Shown here: positions 1 to 8,652 of the stretch, one piece after another
Numbering within the stretch: the stretch's first letter is position 1
How the letters are laid out: every line of letters begins with the position of its first letter
From: Streptomyces althioticus
GTDB lineage: Bacteria; Actinomycetota; Actinomycetes; Streptomycetales; Streptomycetaceae
Length of the DNA: 64,000 nt
NCBI GenBank assembly: GCA_014649355.1
Contig: BMSW01000007.1
Location: 62,001-126,000 of the forward strand
Direction: 5' to 3'
Translations under genes and position numbers: made by a program
The notes under the pieces: model-generated
Told to the model about the DNA's origin: nothing
Databases searched by the model: none
What the model saw: the letters and a program-made list of their open reading frames with translations, nothing else

Positions 1-516
1 GGGCTCGAAGGACTTCGCGGTGTTCAGCGACCCCTTGAAGGTGCCCTTCTCCACGGTGTACGTGCAGCTCACGGCGCGGTCGCCGGTCGCCCAGCTCTCC
101 CGGGTCGGGGTGTAGTGCGACAGCCCGACGCCCGCGGGGAGCGCCCAGGTGTCCGGGGCGTACCGCTGCGCCTCGGCGGCACAGCGCTCGTCGGCGATCC
201 CGACGATCTTCTCGTCACCGGGGTGCTTCGGGCCGCCCTCGACGGCGAACTCGCCGACGACCTCCCCTCGGTGGGCTTCCTCGCAGGGCACGACCTCGAC
301 GAGGTACGCCTCGCCCTCGACCTTGCCGCCGTTCGGGTTGTAGCAGTCGCCGACGTCGAGCGAGAACACCGACCGCTGCCGGGCCGCCTTCCTCGCCCCG
401 TCCTTGGCGTCGTCGACGACGTCGGACGCCTCGGAACAGCCGACGGCGGCGAGCACGAGCAGCGCGGCGACGGCGGCCGGACCACGCGGTGAACGGTACG
501 GGGCACGGCTCATCAT
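1..516 (-). CDS. Putative lipoprotein, septum-formation-like domain (partial, 3' end outside window)
   Basis: The reading frame runs off the left edge, leaving 172 codons. The N-terminus has arginines, a hydrophobic stretch and a lipobox (A-V-G-C, Cys about residue 27), so it should be exported and lipid-anchored. The mature part opens with a V-F-S-L-D-V-G-D-C-Y motif and later has V-V-P-C-E-E-A-H and R-C, a cysteine pattern I associate with small septum-formation-type lipoproteins of actinomycetes. Two adjacent ATGs (516 and 513) follow a GGGGGAA ribosome site; the first is given here. The family assignment is by motif only and the function is unknown. Confidence 0.6.
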   Translation of the reverse strand, partial: MMSRAPYRSPRGPAAVAALLVLAAVGCSEASDVVDDAKDGARKAARQRSVFSLDVGDCYNPNGGKVEGEAYLVEVVPCEEAHRGEVVGEFAVEGGPKHPGDEKIVGIADERCAAEAQRYAPDTWALPAGVGLSHYTPTRESWATGDRAVSCTYTVEKGTFKGSLNTAKSFEP

Positions 517-612
517 TGCTTCCCCCTCTTTTCTGTGAGCTGTGACCTGTGAGCAGGGGAGAAGGTTGCAGTGCGTACGGGTACGTGCCGTTGCCGCACC
601 TAGGATGCGGGC

Positions 613-885
613 ATGCCAAACCCGAGCCGGAGGAAGCACCGCACCTGGTTCATCGCCTGGGCGCTGCTGTGCGCGGCGGGCCTCGCCGCGACGGAGGCGC
701 TGACCGGCACCTCACCCGCCGACACGGACTGCGCCGACTACATCGCGGACGTCGAGGCACGCGTGGCGGAACAGAGAACCGAGAACTCGGACCGCGCTCT
801 CGTAGTGACCTGGGCCGGCACGTCGTCCGGCCAGGACGGTGAGTGCCTGGACGAACTGCGGGAGCACTTCGCCGCCAAGAACTGA
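613..885 (+). CDS. Small membrane-anchored or secreted protein of unknown function
   Basis: A 90-residue protein. Basic residues (R-R-K-H-R) precede one hydrophobic segment at about residues 12-28, followed by a polar tail with two cysteines (D-C-A-D-Y and E-C-L-D-E) that could form a disulphide outside the membrane. GC-rich third positions support coding. It diverges from the lipoprotein gene at the left edge, with about 100 bases between them for both promoters. I do not recognise the family. Confidence 0.55.
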   Translation: MPNPSRRKHRTWFIAWALLCAAGLAATEALTGTSPADTDCADYIADVEARVAEQRTENSDRALVVTWAGTSSGQDGECLDELREHFAAKN

Positions 886-912
886 CCGCCGGACGCCCCG
901 GTGTTCGTGCGC

Positions 913-1401
913 TCAGGAACCAGGTTCGCGAGTCGCCGCAGGGTGCTTGCCCGGTTCGGCGGGTCGCCCGGTGAAGAGCGCCACCTGCCACGTGCCGTTC
1001 TCCCGGGTGAGGGTCAACGTATCCCGCATGGTTCGACCGGACGCGTCCTCCGCGAGAAGGCGGACCGACGCGATGTCCGGGCCCAGGTCGTGCGCGATCC
1101 GCATCTCCTCGACCGTCCAGCCGCGTCCGCCCCGCTCGGCGAGCACCCGCTCCGCCTCTTGCCGGGACCAGTCCGCGTCCTCGACGCCTCCGACGGACAT
1201 GAGACCGTCCGCGCTGCGGGCGTTGAGGGCGTGCACGTAGTCCTCCACCGCCTCGCGGGCGCCCCGGGACGGGTTCCCGTCGGGGTCGGCCGGAGCCGAA
1301 CAAGCGGTGGCGACGACCACCGCGGCCGTCGCCGTCACCAGTCGGCGCGTGAGTCCGGCCGTCGACGCCCTGATGCGTTGTCGCTGTGCCATGTCGCCCA
1401 T
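913..1401 (-). CDS. Putative lipoprotein of unknown function
   Basis: About 162 residues. The ATG at 1401 was chosen over an upstream in-frame start because a GGGGGG purine run lies 4-9 bases before it. The N-terminus has R-R-L-V-T-A-T-A followed by V-V-V-A-T-A-C, a lipobox, so the protein is probably anchored outside the membrane. The mature region (A-V-E-D-Y-V-H-A-L-N-A-R, then a C-terminal G-T-W-Q-V-A) resembles SnoaL/DUF4878-like lipoproteins that carry an NTF2-type fold. That comparison is inference. It converges on the small gene ending at 885. Confidence 0.6.
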   Translation of the reverse strand: MGDMAQRQRIRASTAGLTRRLVTATAAVVVATACSAPADPDGNPSRGAREAVEDYVHALNARSADGLMSVGGVEDADWSRQEAERVLAERGGRGWTVEEMRIAHDLGPDIASVRLLAEDASGRTMRDTLTLTRENGTWQVALFTGRPAEPGKHPAATREPGS

Positions 1402-1501
1402 GTGCCCCCCTGCTCCTCGGACTGTCCGTGAGGAGCGCACAGGCGGACGCATCGTTCCCGTACGGCGGTTTCCGGTGAGGGGAATGGCTGGTTCGGTACA
1501 G

Positions 1502-1790
1502 TCACAACTCCGGCCGCCCCTTCGCCACCCTGCCGGAGGCGCTGAACTGGAGGGTGGTCATTCCAGTCATGGTGGCCCGCCTGCCCGTGCCGGGACGCCG
1601 AGGAAGTCGCCCTTGTGGATGCCCTCCCGGCGCCAGCGGGTGCAGACCCCGTCGCCCTGGGCCATGCGGTCCTCACGCGGAACGTGAAGTCGAAGCTGTC
1701 GCGACCTCGAAGAAGCGGCGGGCCGTGTCCGCGTACCGCCGCGCGTCGCGCATCACGTCCAGGGGGCGGTGAAGGCCGGCGTCCCCTCGC
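1502..1790 (-). pseudogene. Frameshifted SnoaL-like ester cyclase remnant
   Basis: Read in three frames, this stretch gives one recognisable protein: L-D-V-M-R-D-A-R-R-Y-A-D, R-R-F-F-E-V, then S-F-D-F-T-F-R-V, then D-R-M-A-Q-G-D, T-R-W-R-R-E-G-I-H-K-G-D-F-L-G-V-P, then G-T-G-R-R-A-T-M-T-G-M, ending at a TGA (1502-1504). The H-x-G-x-F-L-G-x-P-x-T-G-x-x block followed by G-M is the signature of SnoaL-like ester cyclases. Three single-base deletions explain all the frame changes. No start codon or ribosome site is visible. It is either a decayed gene or an area of sequencing error. Confidence 0.6.
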
Positions 1791-1832
1791 GCAGGGCGCC
1801 CGGGTCCGCGTCCCGGCGCGGACGGGGAGGCG

Positions 1833-2606
1833 TCAGCGCGGCCCGTACTTGCGGCCCGTCTTCGAGGAGATGCCGCCCAGCAGGTTCCGCGGCACCAGCT
1901 TCGACGCGCCCATCAGCACCTTGTACCGAGGGTCCGGGACGGACAGCGACTTGCCCCGGGCCAGGTCCGCCAGGGCCGTCGCGGCGACCTTGTCCGCGTC
2001 CAGCCACATCCACCGCGGGATGTTGTCCGTGCCCATGCCGGCCCGCTCGTGGAACTCGGTGCGTACGAAGCCGGGGCACAGCGCCATCAGGCGTACGCCG
2101 TGACCGGCCAGGTCCTGCGCCGCGCCCTGCGTGAACTGCACGACCCACGCCTTCGACGCCCCGTACGTCCCGCGTGGCACGAACGCCGCGGTCGAGGCGA
2201 CGTTCACGACGCCGCCGCGCCCGCGCTCCCGCATCGCCTCGACCGCCGCCGACGTCAGCCGCAGCACGGCCTCGCAGTGGACCTTGAGCATCGTCAGCTC
2301 GTCGGACATGGGGACCTCGAGGTAGCGGCCCTTGTGTCCGAACCCGGCGTTGTTGACCAACAGGTCGACGGGGTTGCGGCGGTCGGCGAGCCGGCGCTCC
2401 ACCGCCTCGATCCCCTTGTCGTCGGCCAGGTCGGCGGTCAGCACCTCCGCCTCGATGCCGTGGCGGTCGTGCAGCTCGGTCGCCTGTTCCCGCAGGCGGG
2501 CGGTGTCCCGGGCCACGAGCACCAGGTCGTGGCCGTCGGCCGCCAGCCGCCGCGCGAACGCGGCACCGATCCCCGCCGTCGATCCCGTAATCAGAGCCGT
2601 TGTCAT
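1833..2606 (-). CDS. Short-chain dehydrogenase/reductase (SDR)
   Basis: A 257-residue classical SDR, the usual length. The NAD(P) motif T-G-S-T-A-G-I-G lies at residues 7-14, N-N-A-G at about 89-92, the catalytic serine in V-A-S-T, and Y-G-A-S-K (Tyr and Lys) at about 153-157, so the catalytic set is complete. An R-D after the second strand suggests NADP(H) preference (inference). The C-terminal part (L-A-R-G-K-S-L-S-V-P-D) resembles the DltE/YqjQ-like SDRs of actinomycetes. The substrate is unknown. It appears monocistronic. Confidence 0.85.
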   Translation of the reverse strand: MTTALITGSTAGIGAAFARRLAADGHDLVLVARDTARLREQATELHDRHGIEAEVLTADLADDKGIEAVERRLADRRNPVDLLVNNAGFGHKGRYLEVPMSDELTMLKVHCEAVLRLTSAAVEAMRERGRGGVVNVASTAAFVPRGTYGASKAWVVQFTQGAAQDLAGHGVRLMALCPGFVRTEFHERAGMGTDNIPRWMWLDADKVAATALADLARGKSLSVPDPRYKVLMGASKLVPRNLLGGISSKTGRKYGPR

Positions 2607-2692
2607 GGCCCAAGAGTAGTGACCCGGAGCGGAGGCGTCCGCTCTGCGGTCCGGGCGGGCACGGGTCCTTCAGGACACCCCCCGACGTACGG

Positions 2693-3373
2693 TCAGACCT
2701 CCACCGCCGCCCCGGACTTCTCCACATGCTCCCGCGCCTGCCTCAGCGCCTCCGGGTGCAGCGCGTCCCCCGCCGCCAGCAGCCGGGGGAGCAGCTCCCG
2801 TTCCGTCGTCACCGCGCGGAACTGCAGGGCCACCGTCACGTCATGATCCGGCCGGTGCACGATCCGTACGGTGTCGCCCGCGCGCACCTCCCCGGGTGTG
2901 ATCACCCGCAGGTACGCCCCCGGCGCCGCCCGCTCCGTGAACCGCTTCACCCAGCCCTTCTCACCCAGATGGCCCTGGAAGGTCCGGCACGGAATGCGCC
3001 CCGAGGTGACCTCCAGCACCACCTCGGGTCCGACGGCCCAGCGCTCGCCGATCAGCGCGCCGGACACGTCGACGCCCTCGGTGGTCAGGTTCTCGCCGAA
3101 CGAGCCGGCGGGCAGCGGGCGCCCCAGCGCGCGCTCCCACTCGTCGAGGTCCTCGCGGGCCACCGCGTACACCGCCTGGTCGTCCCCGCCGTGGTGCCGC
3201 GTCTCGCACACCGCGTCCCCGGCCAGACCGCTCCCGCCGATCCCCTTCACGCCGGGCGCCGACACCCGCACCGGTCCGTCCGCCGGACGCTTGTCGATAC
3301 CGGTCAGGCCGTCGCGCTGGCCCGTGTAGGGGACGGGCTTCGGGCGGCCCAGGTTCACAGACAGAAGCTTCAT
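2693..3373 (-). CDS. MOSC domain protein (YiiM-like)
   Basis: About 226 residues. It begins M-K-L-L-S-V-N-L-G, typical of MOSC/YiiM proteins. It has the conserved H-H-G-G-D-D-Q-A-V-Y-A block, G-S-F-G-E-N-L-T-T-E-G and a single I-P-C-R-T-F cysteine that in this family lies at the molybdenum cofactor site. The C-terminal H-P-D-H-D-V-T-V tail matches the 3-alpha helical extension of YiiM. The family handles Mo cofactor sulfur or N-hydroxylated compounds; the substrate here cannot be read from sequence. It is transcribed divergently from the LysR gene at 3466 with about 90 bases between them. A GTG nine bases upstream is an alternative start. Confidence 0.85.
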   Translation of the reverse strand: MKLLSVNLGRPKPVPYTGQRDGLTGIDKRPADGPVRVSAPGVKGIGGSGLAGDAVCETRHHGGDDQAVYAVAREDLDEWERALGRPLPAGSFGENLTTEGVDVSGALIGERWAVGPEVVLEVTSGRIPCRTFQGHLGEKGWVKRFTERAAPGAYLRVITPGEVRAGDTVRIVHRPDHDVTVALQFRAVTTERELLPRLLAAGDALHPEALRQAREHVEKSGAAVEV

Positions 3374-3465
3374 GCGGTGCACGGTAAGGCATGCACATCA
3401 AAGCGTCGACGTATTAATTCCCGCGTGATCAAAGGCGGGCTTATCCCTGCGCGTATCCTGGCGGT

Positions 3466-4365
3466 GTGATCGAAGCCCGCCACCTCCGCGTGCTGCGCGC
3501 CGTGGCCTCCACCGGTTCCTTCTCCGCCGCCGCCCGCGAGCTGGGATGCACCCAGCCCGCCGTCAGCCAGCAGATGAAGGCCCTGGAGGGGTCCGTCGGC
3601 ACGCCGCTCCTCATCCGCACGGGCCGCGAGATGCGGCTGACCCAGGCCGGCGAGGCGTTGGTGCGGCACGCGGCGGGCATCCTCGCCGGGCTCACCGCCG
3701 CCGAGGAGGAGGTCGCGGCCATCGCCGGCCTGCGCGCCGGACGGGTACGGCTGGTGTCGTTCCCCAGCGGCAGCTCCACGCTCGTGCCGACCGCCCTGGC
3801 CGCACTGCGCGGCGCCCACCCCGGCACCCGCGTCTCCCTGGAGGAGGCCGAACCGCCCCGCTCCGTGCGGATGCTGCGCGAGGGCGACTGCGACGTGGCC
3901 CTCGCCTTCCGCTACGAGGGCGCGGCCGGTGCCGAGGAGTGGGCGGACCTGGTGGTGCGGCCGCTGCTGTCGGACCGGCTGGTCGGGCTCGTGCCCGAGC
4001 GGCACCGGCTGGCCCGCGCGGGGTCGGCCGCCATCGGTGAGTTCGCGGAGGAGCCGTGGATCGCGGGCTGCCCGCGCTGCCGGGGACAGCTCGTCGAGGT
4101 GTGCGAGACGGCGGGTTTCACCCCGCGCATCGACTTCGCGACCGACGACTACCCGGCGGTCGCCGGTCTGGTCGGCGCGGGACTGGGGGTCGCGGTTTTG
4201 CCGCAGCTCGCGCTGGAGTCGCTGCGCCCGCGCGGCGTGCGCACCGTGGACCTGGAGCCCGCCGTGCGGCGGGAGATCGTCGCGCTCACCCTGCCGGACC
4301 TCGCGCAGGTCCCCGCGGTCACCGCGACGCTGGAGAAGCTGGCGGCGGCCGCCGCCGCCGGGTGA
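3466..4365 (+). CDS. LysR-family transcriptional regulator
   Basis: A 299-residue protein with a GTG start. The N-terminal winged helix-turn-helix (residues 3-62; F-S-A-A-A-R-E-L-G-C-T-Q-P-A-V-S-Q-Q) is a textbook LysR reader head. Residues 90-295 form a substrate-binding domain with a C-P-R-C pair at about 204-207, which could sense redox or bind a ligand. It faces the MOSC gene across a short shared promoter region containing AT-rich DNA (CGACGTATTAATTCC, about 3407-3421), so divergent regulation of that gene plus autoregulation is the likely role (inference from the LysR family habit). Confidence 0.9.
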   Translation: MIEARHLRVLRAVASTGSFSAAARELGCTQPAVSQQMKALEGSVGTPLLIRTGREMRLTQAGEALVRHAAGILAGLTAAEEEVAAIAGLRAGRVRLVSFPSGSSTLVPTALAALRGAHPGTRVSLEEAEPPRSVRMLREGDCDVALAFRYEGAAGAEEWADLVVRPLLSDRLVGLVPERHRLARAGSAAIGEFAEEPWIAGCPRCRGQLVEVCETAGFTPRIDFATDDYPAVAGLVGAGLGVAVLPQLALESLRPRGVRTVDLEPAVRREIVALTLPDLAQVPAVTATLEKLAAAAAAG

Positions 4366-4469
4366 GGGAAGCCGCCCCGGCAGCCTGACGGCACCTGGTC
4401 GCCGGAGAGCGGCAGGCGGAGCAAGGGCACGCGGGCGTGCCAGGGGTTCCTTTCCGAAGAAACGTTCCT

Positions 4470-4802
4470 TCAGGTGTTCGAGGCGGCGGCGTGTCCGCCG
4501 GCGCCCGACGCCGACACCAGCCGGTTGCGCGCCCGCCCCATCAGTTCTTCGCGCTCGTCCTCGGTCAGGCCGCCCCACACGCCGTACGGCTCGCGCACCG
4601 CGAGCGCGTGCGCGGCGCACTCGGCGCGTACCGGGCACCTCATGCAGACCTCCTTGGCCGAGTTCTCGCGTGCGCTGCGTGCGGCACCCCGCTCGCCCTC
4701 CGGGTGGAAGAAGAGCGAGCTGTCCACCCCGCGGCAGGCAGCCAGGAGCTGCCAGTCCCACAGGTCCGCGTTCGGTCCGGGAAGGCGGGAGAAATCTGCC
4801 AT
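4470..4802 (-). CDS. whiD: WhiD, WhiB-like iron-sulfur regulator of sporulation
   Basis: A 110-residue Wbl protein starting M-A-D-F-S-R-L-P-G-P. Cysteines fall at 23, 53, 56 and 62, the four ligands of the 4Fe-4S cluster, followed by the G-V-W-G-G turn and a basic tail. In S. coelicolor whiD is needed for late sporulation and lies next to bldM, as here. Wbl proteins act through the principal sigma factor region 4. The longer reading frame upstream is discounted because this ATG gives the family's exact N-terminus. Its 5' side shares a 380-base intergenic region with bldM, so the two genes are divergent. Confidence 0.93.
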   Translation of the reverse strand: MADFSRLPGPNADLWDWQLLAACRGVDSSLFFHPEGERGAARSARENSAKEVCMRCPVRAECAAHALAVREPYGVWGGLTEDEREELMGRARNRLVSASGAGGHAAASNT

Positions 4803-5182
4803 TGCGTGACCCCTTGTAGCCGTTACTGGGCGGATCCGGTGTCCACGACCGTACAACTACGATCAAAGGAGATGAAAATATGACTCATTGCGAATCTAGC
4901 TCCGGACACCATCAAAGGGGAAGAAAAGGGTCTGAATGGGGCATGGGTTGTGGTGAAAGTTCGGGGGTACGTCGCGCATGTCTCCACCGTGAGCGCCTCC
5001 TCACGTAGAGTGCCGAAGATGGCAGACGGCCCCGTAACTCTTTCGAGTGACCGTCGTTGAGAGTGCGAGGCGGTTGAAGGAACAAGCGCTCGGGCGGGCG
5101 TCCGAGACGGTCGACCGCAAGGTGACGATTTCGTACCAGCCTGGAGGCTCAAGGTGACGCGCATCAGCTGCGGAGGGCGGCC
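4803..5182. promoter_or_regulatory. whiD-bldM divergent regulatory region
   Basis: These 380 bases hold no gene. The whiD-proximal half is unusually AT-rich for this genome (around 4850-4970). The bldM half carries a sigma-BldN-type promoter at 5033-5060. Both genes are developmentally controlled in the genus, so the length is expected. I could not assign WhiI/BldM or other operator sites with confidence. Confidence 0.6.
5033..5060 (+). promoter_or_regulatory. Sigma-BldN-type promoter of bldM
   Basis: CGTAAC (5033-5038) and CGTTGA (5055-5060) with a 16-base spacer match the promoter class recognised by sigma-BldN, and bldM is the known BldN target in S. coelicolor. Transcription would begin near 5067, about 115 bases before the bldM start codon. 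Confidence 0.85.
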
Positions 5183-5794
5183 ATGACTTCCGTCCTCGTC
5201 TGCGACGACTCCCCGCTTGCCCGAGAGGCGCTCCGCCGCGCGGTCGCGACCGTGCCCGGCGTCGAGCGCGTGACGACGGCGGCCAACGGCGAGGAAGTCC
5301 TCCGCCGCTGGGGCGCCGACCGCTCGGACCTGATCCTGATGGACGTGCGCATGCCCGGTCTGGGCGGCGTCGAGACAGTGCGGCGGCTGCTCTCCGCCGA
5401 CCCCGGGGCACGCATCATCATGCTCACGGTCGCCGAGGACCTGGACGGCGTCGCCCTCGCGGTGGCCGCCGGGGCCCGCGGCTATCTGCACAAGGACGCC
5501 TCCCGCGCGGAGCTGCGCGCCACGGTCACGCAGGCGCTCGCCGACCCGACCTGGCGGCTCGCCCCGCGCCGGCTGCGCTCGGCCGAGATGGGCGCGGCGC
5601 CCACGCTCACCGCGCGTGAGATCCAGGTGCTGGAGGGGATGAGCCACGGCCGCTCCAACGCGGAGATCGGCCGCGAGCTGTTCCTCTCCGAGGACACGGT
5701 GAAGACCCACGCGCGCCGTCTCTTCAAGAAGCTCGGCGCCTCGGACCGGGCCCACGCGGTGGCGCTCGGGTTCCGGTGGGGTCTGGTGCGGTAG
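5183..5794 (+). CDS. bldM: BldM, atypical response regulator of aerial development
   Basis: A 203-residue NarL/FixJ-type regulator. The receiver domain (1-120) has D8, D9 and the would-be phosphoacceptor D54 (L-I-L-M-D-V-R-M-P-G), with K103 in Y-L-H-K-D. The LuxR-type helix-turn-helix spans about 138-198 (L-T-A-R-E-I-Q-V-L, then E-D-T-V-K-T-H-A-R-R-L). BldM homodimers activate early developmental genes and BldM-WhiI heterodimers activate later ones; phosphorylation at D54 is reported not to be required. No partner kinase gene lies beside it. Confidence 0.95.
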   Translation: MTSVLVCDDSPLAREALRRAVATVPGVERVTTAANGEEVLRRWGADRSDLILMDVRMPGLGGVETVRRLLSADPGARIIMLTVAEDLDGVALAVAAGARGYLHKDASRAELRATVTQALADPTWRLAPRRLRSAEMGAAPTLTAREIQVLEGMSHGRSNAEIGRELFLSEDTVKTHARRLFKKLGASDRAHAVALGFRWGLVR

Positions 5795-6274
5795 GCCGTC
5801 CCGTCCTTCGGGCCGGGCCGGCCGAGGTGCGGGGCGCCGTTCCGGCGCGGGGTCCGGGTGTGCGTCCGGGCCCGGACCCGGCGAGCTGTCGTCCCGGTGG
5901 ACGCGGCGTCCGGTCGCCGCTCGGACGGACCGGGTCCGGGTCATGGCCGCGGCGCCGCGCGGACGGTGCGGGGCGGCGTCGACGGCGCGTACGGGTTCGG
6001 CACGGACATCCGTGTCCCTCCCGCACCGCCGCGGCTTCGGCCGTCGAGACGTTCCGCACGGGCGCGAGCCGTGCCGGCACCGCCGCATCCCGGGCGCCGG
6101 CCCCGTACGGGCGGGCCCGTCAGCGGCTGCTCTCGTGGGCCGGCACACACGCTGGACGTGGTGTTCGCCGCGGCCGGGAGGGACCCACTGCTCGTTTCGC
6201 GGCGGATGCCGCATCCTTGAGGTGTGGAGTTCCTCGGGGACGAGTCGGTCGAGCGGAAGGGGAGGGCGCAAGGG
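5795..6274. other. 480-base gene-free region between bldM and the sigma-factor gene
   Basis: Very GC-rich, with no reading frame showing a plausible start plus ribosome site. It contains a possible bldM terminator at 5850-5879. The 3' end must carry the promoter of the downstream sigma-factor gene, which I could not place with confidence. Confidence 0.5.
5850..5879 (+). terminator. Hairpin after bldM
   Basis: GGGTCCGGG pairs with CCCGGACCC across a 12-base loop, 55 bases after the bldM stop codon. There is no T-run, which is common for Streptomyces terminators. Confidence 0.45.
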
Positions 6275-6952
6275 ATGACTTCCGGCGCACCTGCTCATAA
6301 CGCTTCGGTGCACAACCAAGGACACGGTGCCACGGACCCCGCGTCCGCAGGGCACCATGGACCGATGCGCGACGACGAGGCGGGCACGGCCCAGGGGGCG
6401 ATCGGTGCGCTCGTCCACCGCGCGGTCGACGGAGACGAGCAGGCCACGCACGACCTGCTCGCCCACGTTCACCCCCTCGCCCTGCGCTACTGCCGTACTC
6501 GTCTCTCCCGCCTGCCGGGAGACGCCCGGCACTTCGTGGAGGACCTCGCCCAGGAAGTCTGCGTGGCGGTGCTGCTCGCGCTGCCCCGCTACAAGGACAC
6601 CGGCCGGCCCTTCGAGGCGTTCATCTTCGCCATCGCCTCCCACAAGGTCGCCGACCTCCAGCGCGCCGCGATGCGGCACCCCGGTTCGACCGCCGTGCCG
6701 TCCGACGAGATGCCGGAGCGGCCCGACGACTCGCTGGGCCCGGAGGAGCGCGCCCTGCTCAGCAGCGACGCCGAGTGGGCCAAGAAACTGCTGGCCAGCC
6801 TGCCGGAGAACCAGCGCGAGCTGATCCTCCTGCGTATCGCCGTGGGGCTCACCGCGGAGGAGACCGGTCAGATGTTGGGAATGTCACCCGGCGCGGTCCG
6901 GGTGGCGCAGCACCGCGCGCTGAGCCGGCTGCGGGCCCTGGCGGAGCAGTAA
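6275..6952 (+). CDS. shbA: ShbA-type RNA polymerase sigma factor
   Basis: About 225 residues with sigma region 2 (A-L-R-Y-C-R-T-R-L-S through F-E-D-L-A-Q-E-V-C, then F-E-A-F-I-F-A-I-A-S-H-K-V-A-D) and region 4 (L-P-E-N-Q-R-E-L-I-L-L-R, then G-M-S-P-G-A-V-R-V-A-Q-H-R-A-L). It lies between bldM and guaB, the position of the S. coelicolor gene whose S. griseus orthologue ShbA drives transcription of hrdB, the principal sigma factor gene. The ATG at 6275 follows GGAAGGGGAGGG; an ATG at 6365 would give a shorter product without the low-complexity N-terminus. No anti-sigma gene is adjacent. Confidence 0.85.
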   Translation: MTSGAPAHNASVHNQGHGATDPASAGHHGPMRDDEAGTAQGAIGALVHRAVDGDEQATHDLLAHVHPLALRYCRTRLSRLPGDARHFVEDLAQEVCVAVLLALPRYKDTGRPFEAFIFAIASHKVADLQRAAMRHPGSTAVPSDEMPERPDDSLGPEERALLSSDAEWAKKLLASLPENQRELILLRIAVGLTAEETGQMLGMSPGAVRVAQHRALSRLRALAEQ

Positions 6953-7134
6953 CGCCCGTCCCCGCACCGCCTCTTCGTGAGCGCGCCGGCGCATCAGTTG
7001 CATATGAACGGACGATCAGCCGCTCCCGTACGAACATACGAAGCCGGGGACCGTGCGGAACCGTGGAATGAGACACCCGCGCTTCCCGTTAGCATGGACA
7101 TCCGCACCGATCAAGGCCATTTGGGGAAGGTGTC

Positions 7135-8640
7135 ATGACTGCCAACGTCGACGGAGTGCCCGGAAAATTCGCGACACTCGGGCTGACCTACGACGACGTG
7201 CTGCTGCTGCCGGGCGCGTCGGACATGGCGCCCGACCAGATCGACACCGCCTCGTACGTCTCCAAGAACGTGCGGGTGAACATCCCGCTGCTGTCCGCCG
7301 CCATGGACAAGGTGACCGAGTCCCGCATGGCCATCGCGATGGCCCGCCAGGGCGGCGTCGGCGTGCTGCACCGCAACCTGTCCATCGAGGACCAGGCCAA
7401 CCAGGTCGACCTGGTGAAGCGGTCCGAGTCGGGCATGGTCACCGACCCCATCACGATCCACCCGGACGCCACGCTCGCCGAGGCCGACGCGCTGTGCGCG
7501 AAGTTCCGCATCAGCGGCGTCCCGGTGACCGACGGCAACAAGAAGCTGCTGGGCATCGTCACCAACCGTGACATGGCCTTCGAGACCGACCGGTCCCGTC
7601 AGGTGCGCGAGATCATGACGCCGATGCCGCTGGTGACCGGCAAGGTCGGCATCTCCGGCCCGGACGCCGTGGAGCTGCTGCGCCGCCACAAGATCGAGAA
7701 GCTCCCGCTGGTCGACGACGCGGGAATCCTCAAGGGCCTCATCACGGTCAAGGACTTCGTCAAGGCCGAGAAGTACCCCAACGCCGCCAAGGACGGCGAG
7801 GGCCGTCTGCTGGTCGGCGCCGCGGTCGGTGTCGCCGGTGACGCGTTCGAGCGCGCCCAGGCGCTGATCGAGGCGGGCGTCGACTTCATCGTCGTCGACA
7901 CCGCGCACGGCCACTCCCGGCTGGTCGGCGACATGGTCGCCAAGATCAAGTCGAACTCCTCCGGCGTCGACGTGATCGGCGGCAACATCGCCACCCGCGA
8001 CGGCGCCAAGGCGCTCGTCGACGCGGGCTGCGACGGCATCAAGGTCGGTGTCGGCCCCGGCTCCATCTGCACCACGCGCGTCGTGGCCGGCGTCGGCGTC
8101 CCGCAGGTCACCGCGATCTACGAGGCCGCGCTGGCCGCCAAGGAGGCCGGCGTGCCGGTCATCGGCGACGGCGGTCTGCAGTACTCCGGCGACATCGCCA
8201 AGGCGCTCGTCGCGGGCGCCGACACGGTGATGCTCGGCTCGCTGCTCGCGGGCTGCGAGGAGTCGCCGGGTGAGCTGATGTTCATCAACGGCAAGCAGTT
8301 CAAGTCGTACCGCGGCATGGGGTCGCTGGGCGCCATGCAGACCCGCGGCGACCGCAAGTCCTTCTCCAAGGACCGCTACTTCCAGGAGGGCGTCGCCTCC
8401 GACGAGCAGCTGGTGCCCGAGGGCATCGAGGGCCAGGTGCCCTACCGCGGCCCGTTGTCGTCCGTCGTCCACCAGCTCGTCGGCGGTCTGCGCCAGTCGA
8501 TGTTCTACGTCGGCGGCCGCACCGTCCCCGAGCTCCAGGCCAACGGCCGCTTCGTCCGGATCACCTCGGCGGGCCTCAAGGAGAGCCACCCGCACGACAT
8601 CCAGATGACGGTCGAGGCACCGAACTACAGCCGCCAGTAG
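7135..8640 (+). CDS. guaB: Inosine-5'-monophosphate dehydrogenase
   Basis: A 501-residue IMPDH that oxidises IMP to XMP with NAD, the committed step of GMP synthesis. The barrel is interrupted by two CBS domains at about residues 100-215 (I-T-I-H-P-D-A-T-L and a second repeat ending G-L-I-T-V-K-D). The catalytic loop G-P-G-S-I-C-T-T (Cys near 307) and the flap with Y-R-G-M-G-S-L-G-A-M are intact. GGGGAAGG sits before the ATG. It is followed by its homologue guaB3; guaA is at 30132, further along the window. Confidence 0.97.
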   Translation: MTANVDGVPGKFATLGLTYDDVLLLPGASDMAPDQIDTASYVSKNVRVNIPLLSAAMDKVTESRMAIAMARQGGVGVLHRNLSIEDQANQVDLVKRSESGMVTDPITIHPDATLAEADALCAKFRISGVPVTDGNKKLLGIVTNRDMAFETDRSRQVREIMTPMPLVTGKVGISGPDAVELLRRHKIEKLPLVDDAGILKGLITVKDFVKAEKYPNAAKDGEGRLLVGAAVGVAGDAFERAQALIEAGVDFIVVDTAHGHSRLVGDMVAKIKSNSSGVDVIGGNIATRDGAKALVDAGCDGIKVGVGPGSICTTRVVAGVGVPQVTAIYEAALAAKEAGVPVIGDGGLQYSGDIAKALVAGADTVMLGSLLAGCEESPGELMFINGKQFKSYRGMGSLGAMQTRGDRKSFSKDRYFQEGVASDEQLVPEGIEGQVPYRGPLSSVVHQLVGGLRQSMFYVGGRTVPELQANGRFVRITSAGLKESHPHDIQMTVEAPNYSRQ

Positions 8641-8652
8641 CGGCGGGCTTCC

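Noticed and set aside
4823..6679. A 618-codon frame antisense across bldM and the sigma-factor gene
   Set aside because: It overlaps two certain genes on the other strand and has an Arg/Pro/Gly-rich product.
7034..7048. CGAACATACGAAG as a possible SOS (LexA) box before guaB
   Set aside because: The right half is not GTTCG, so dyad symmetry fails.
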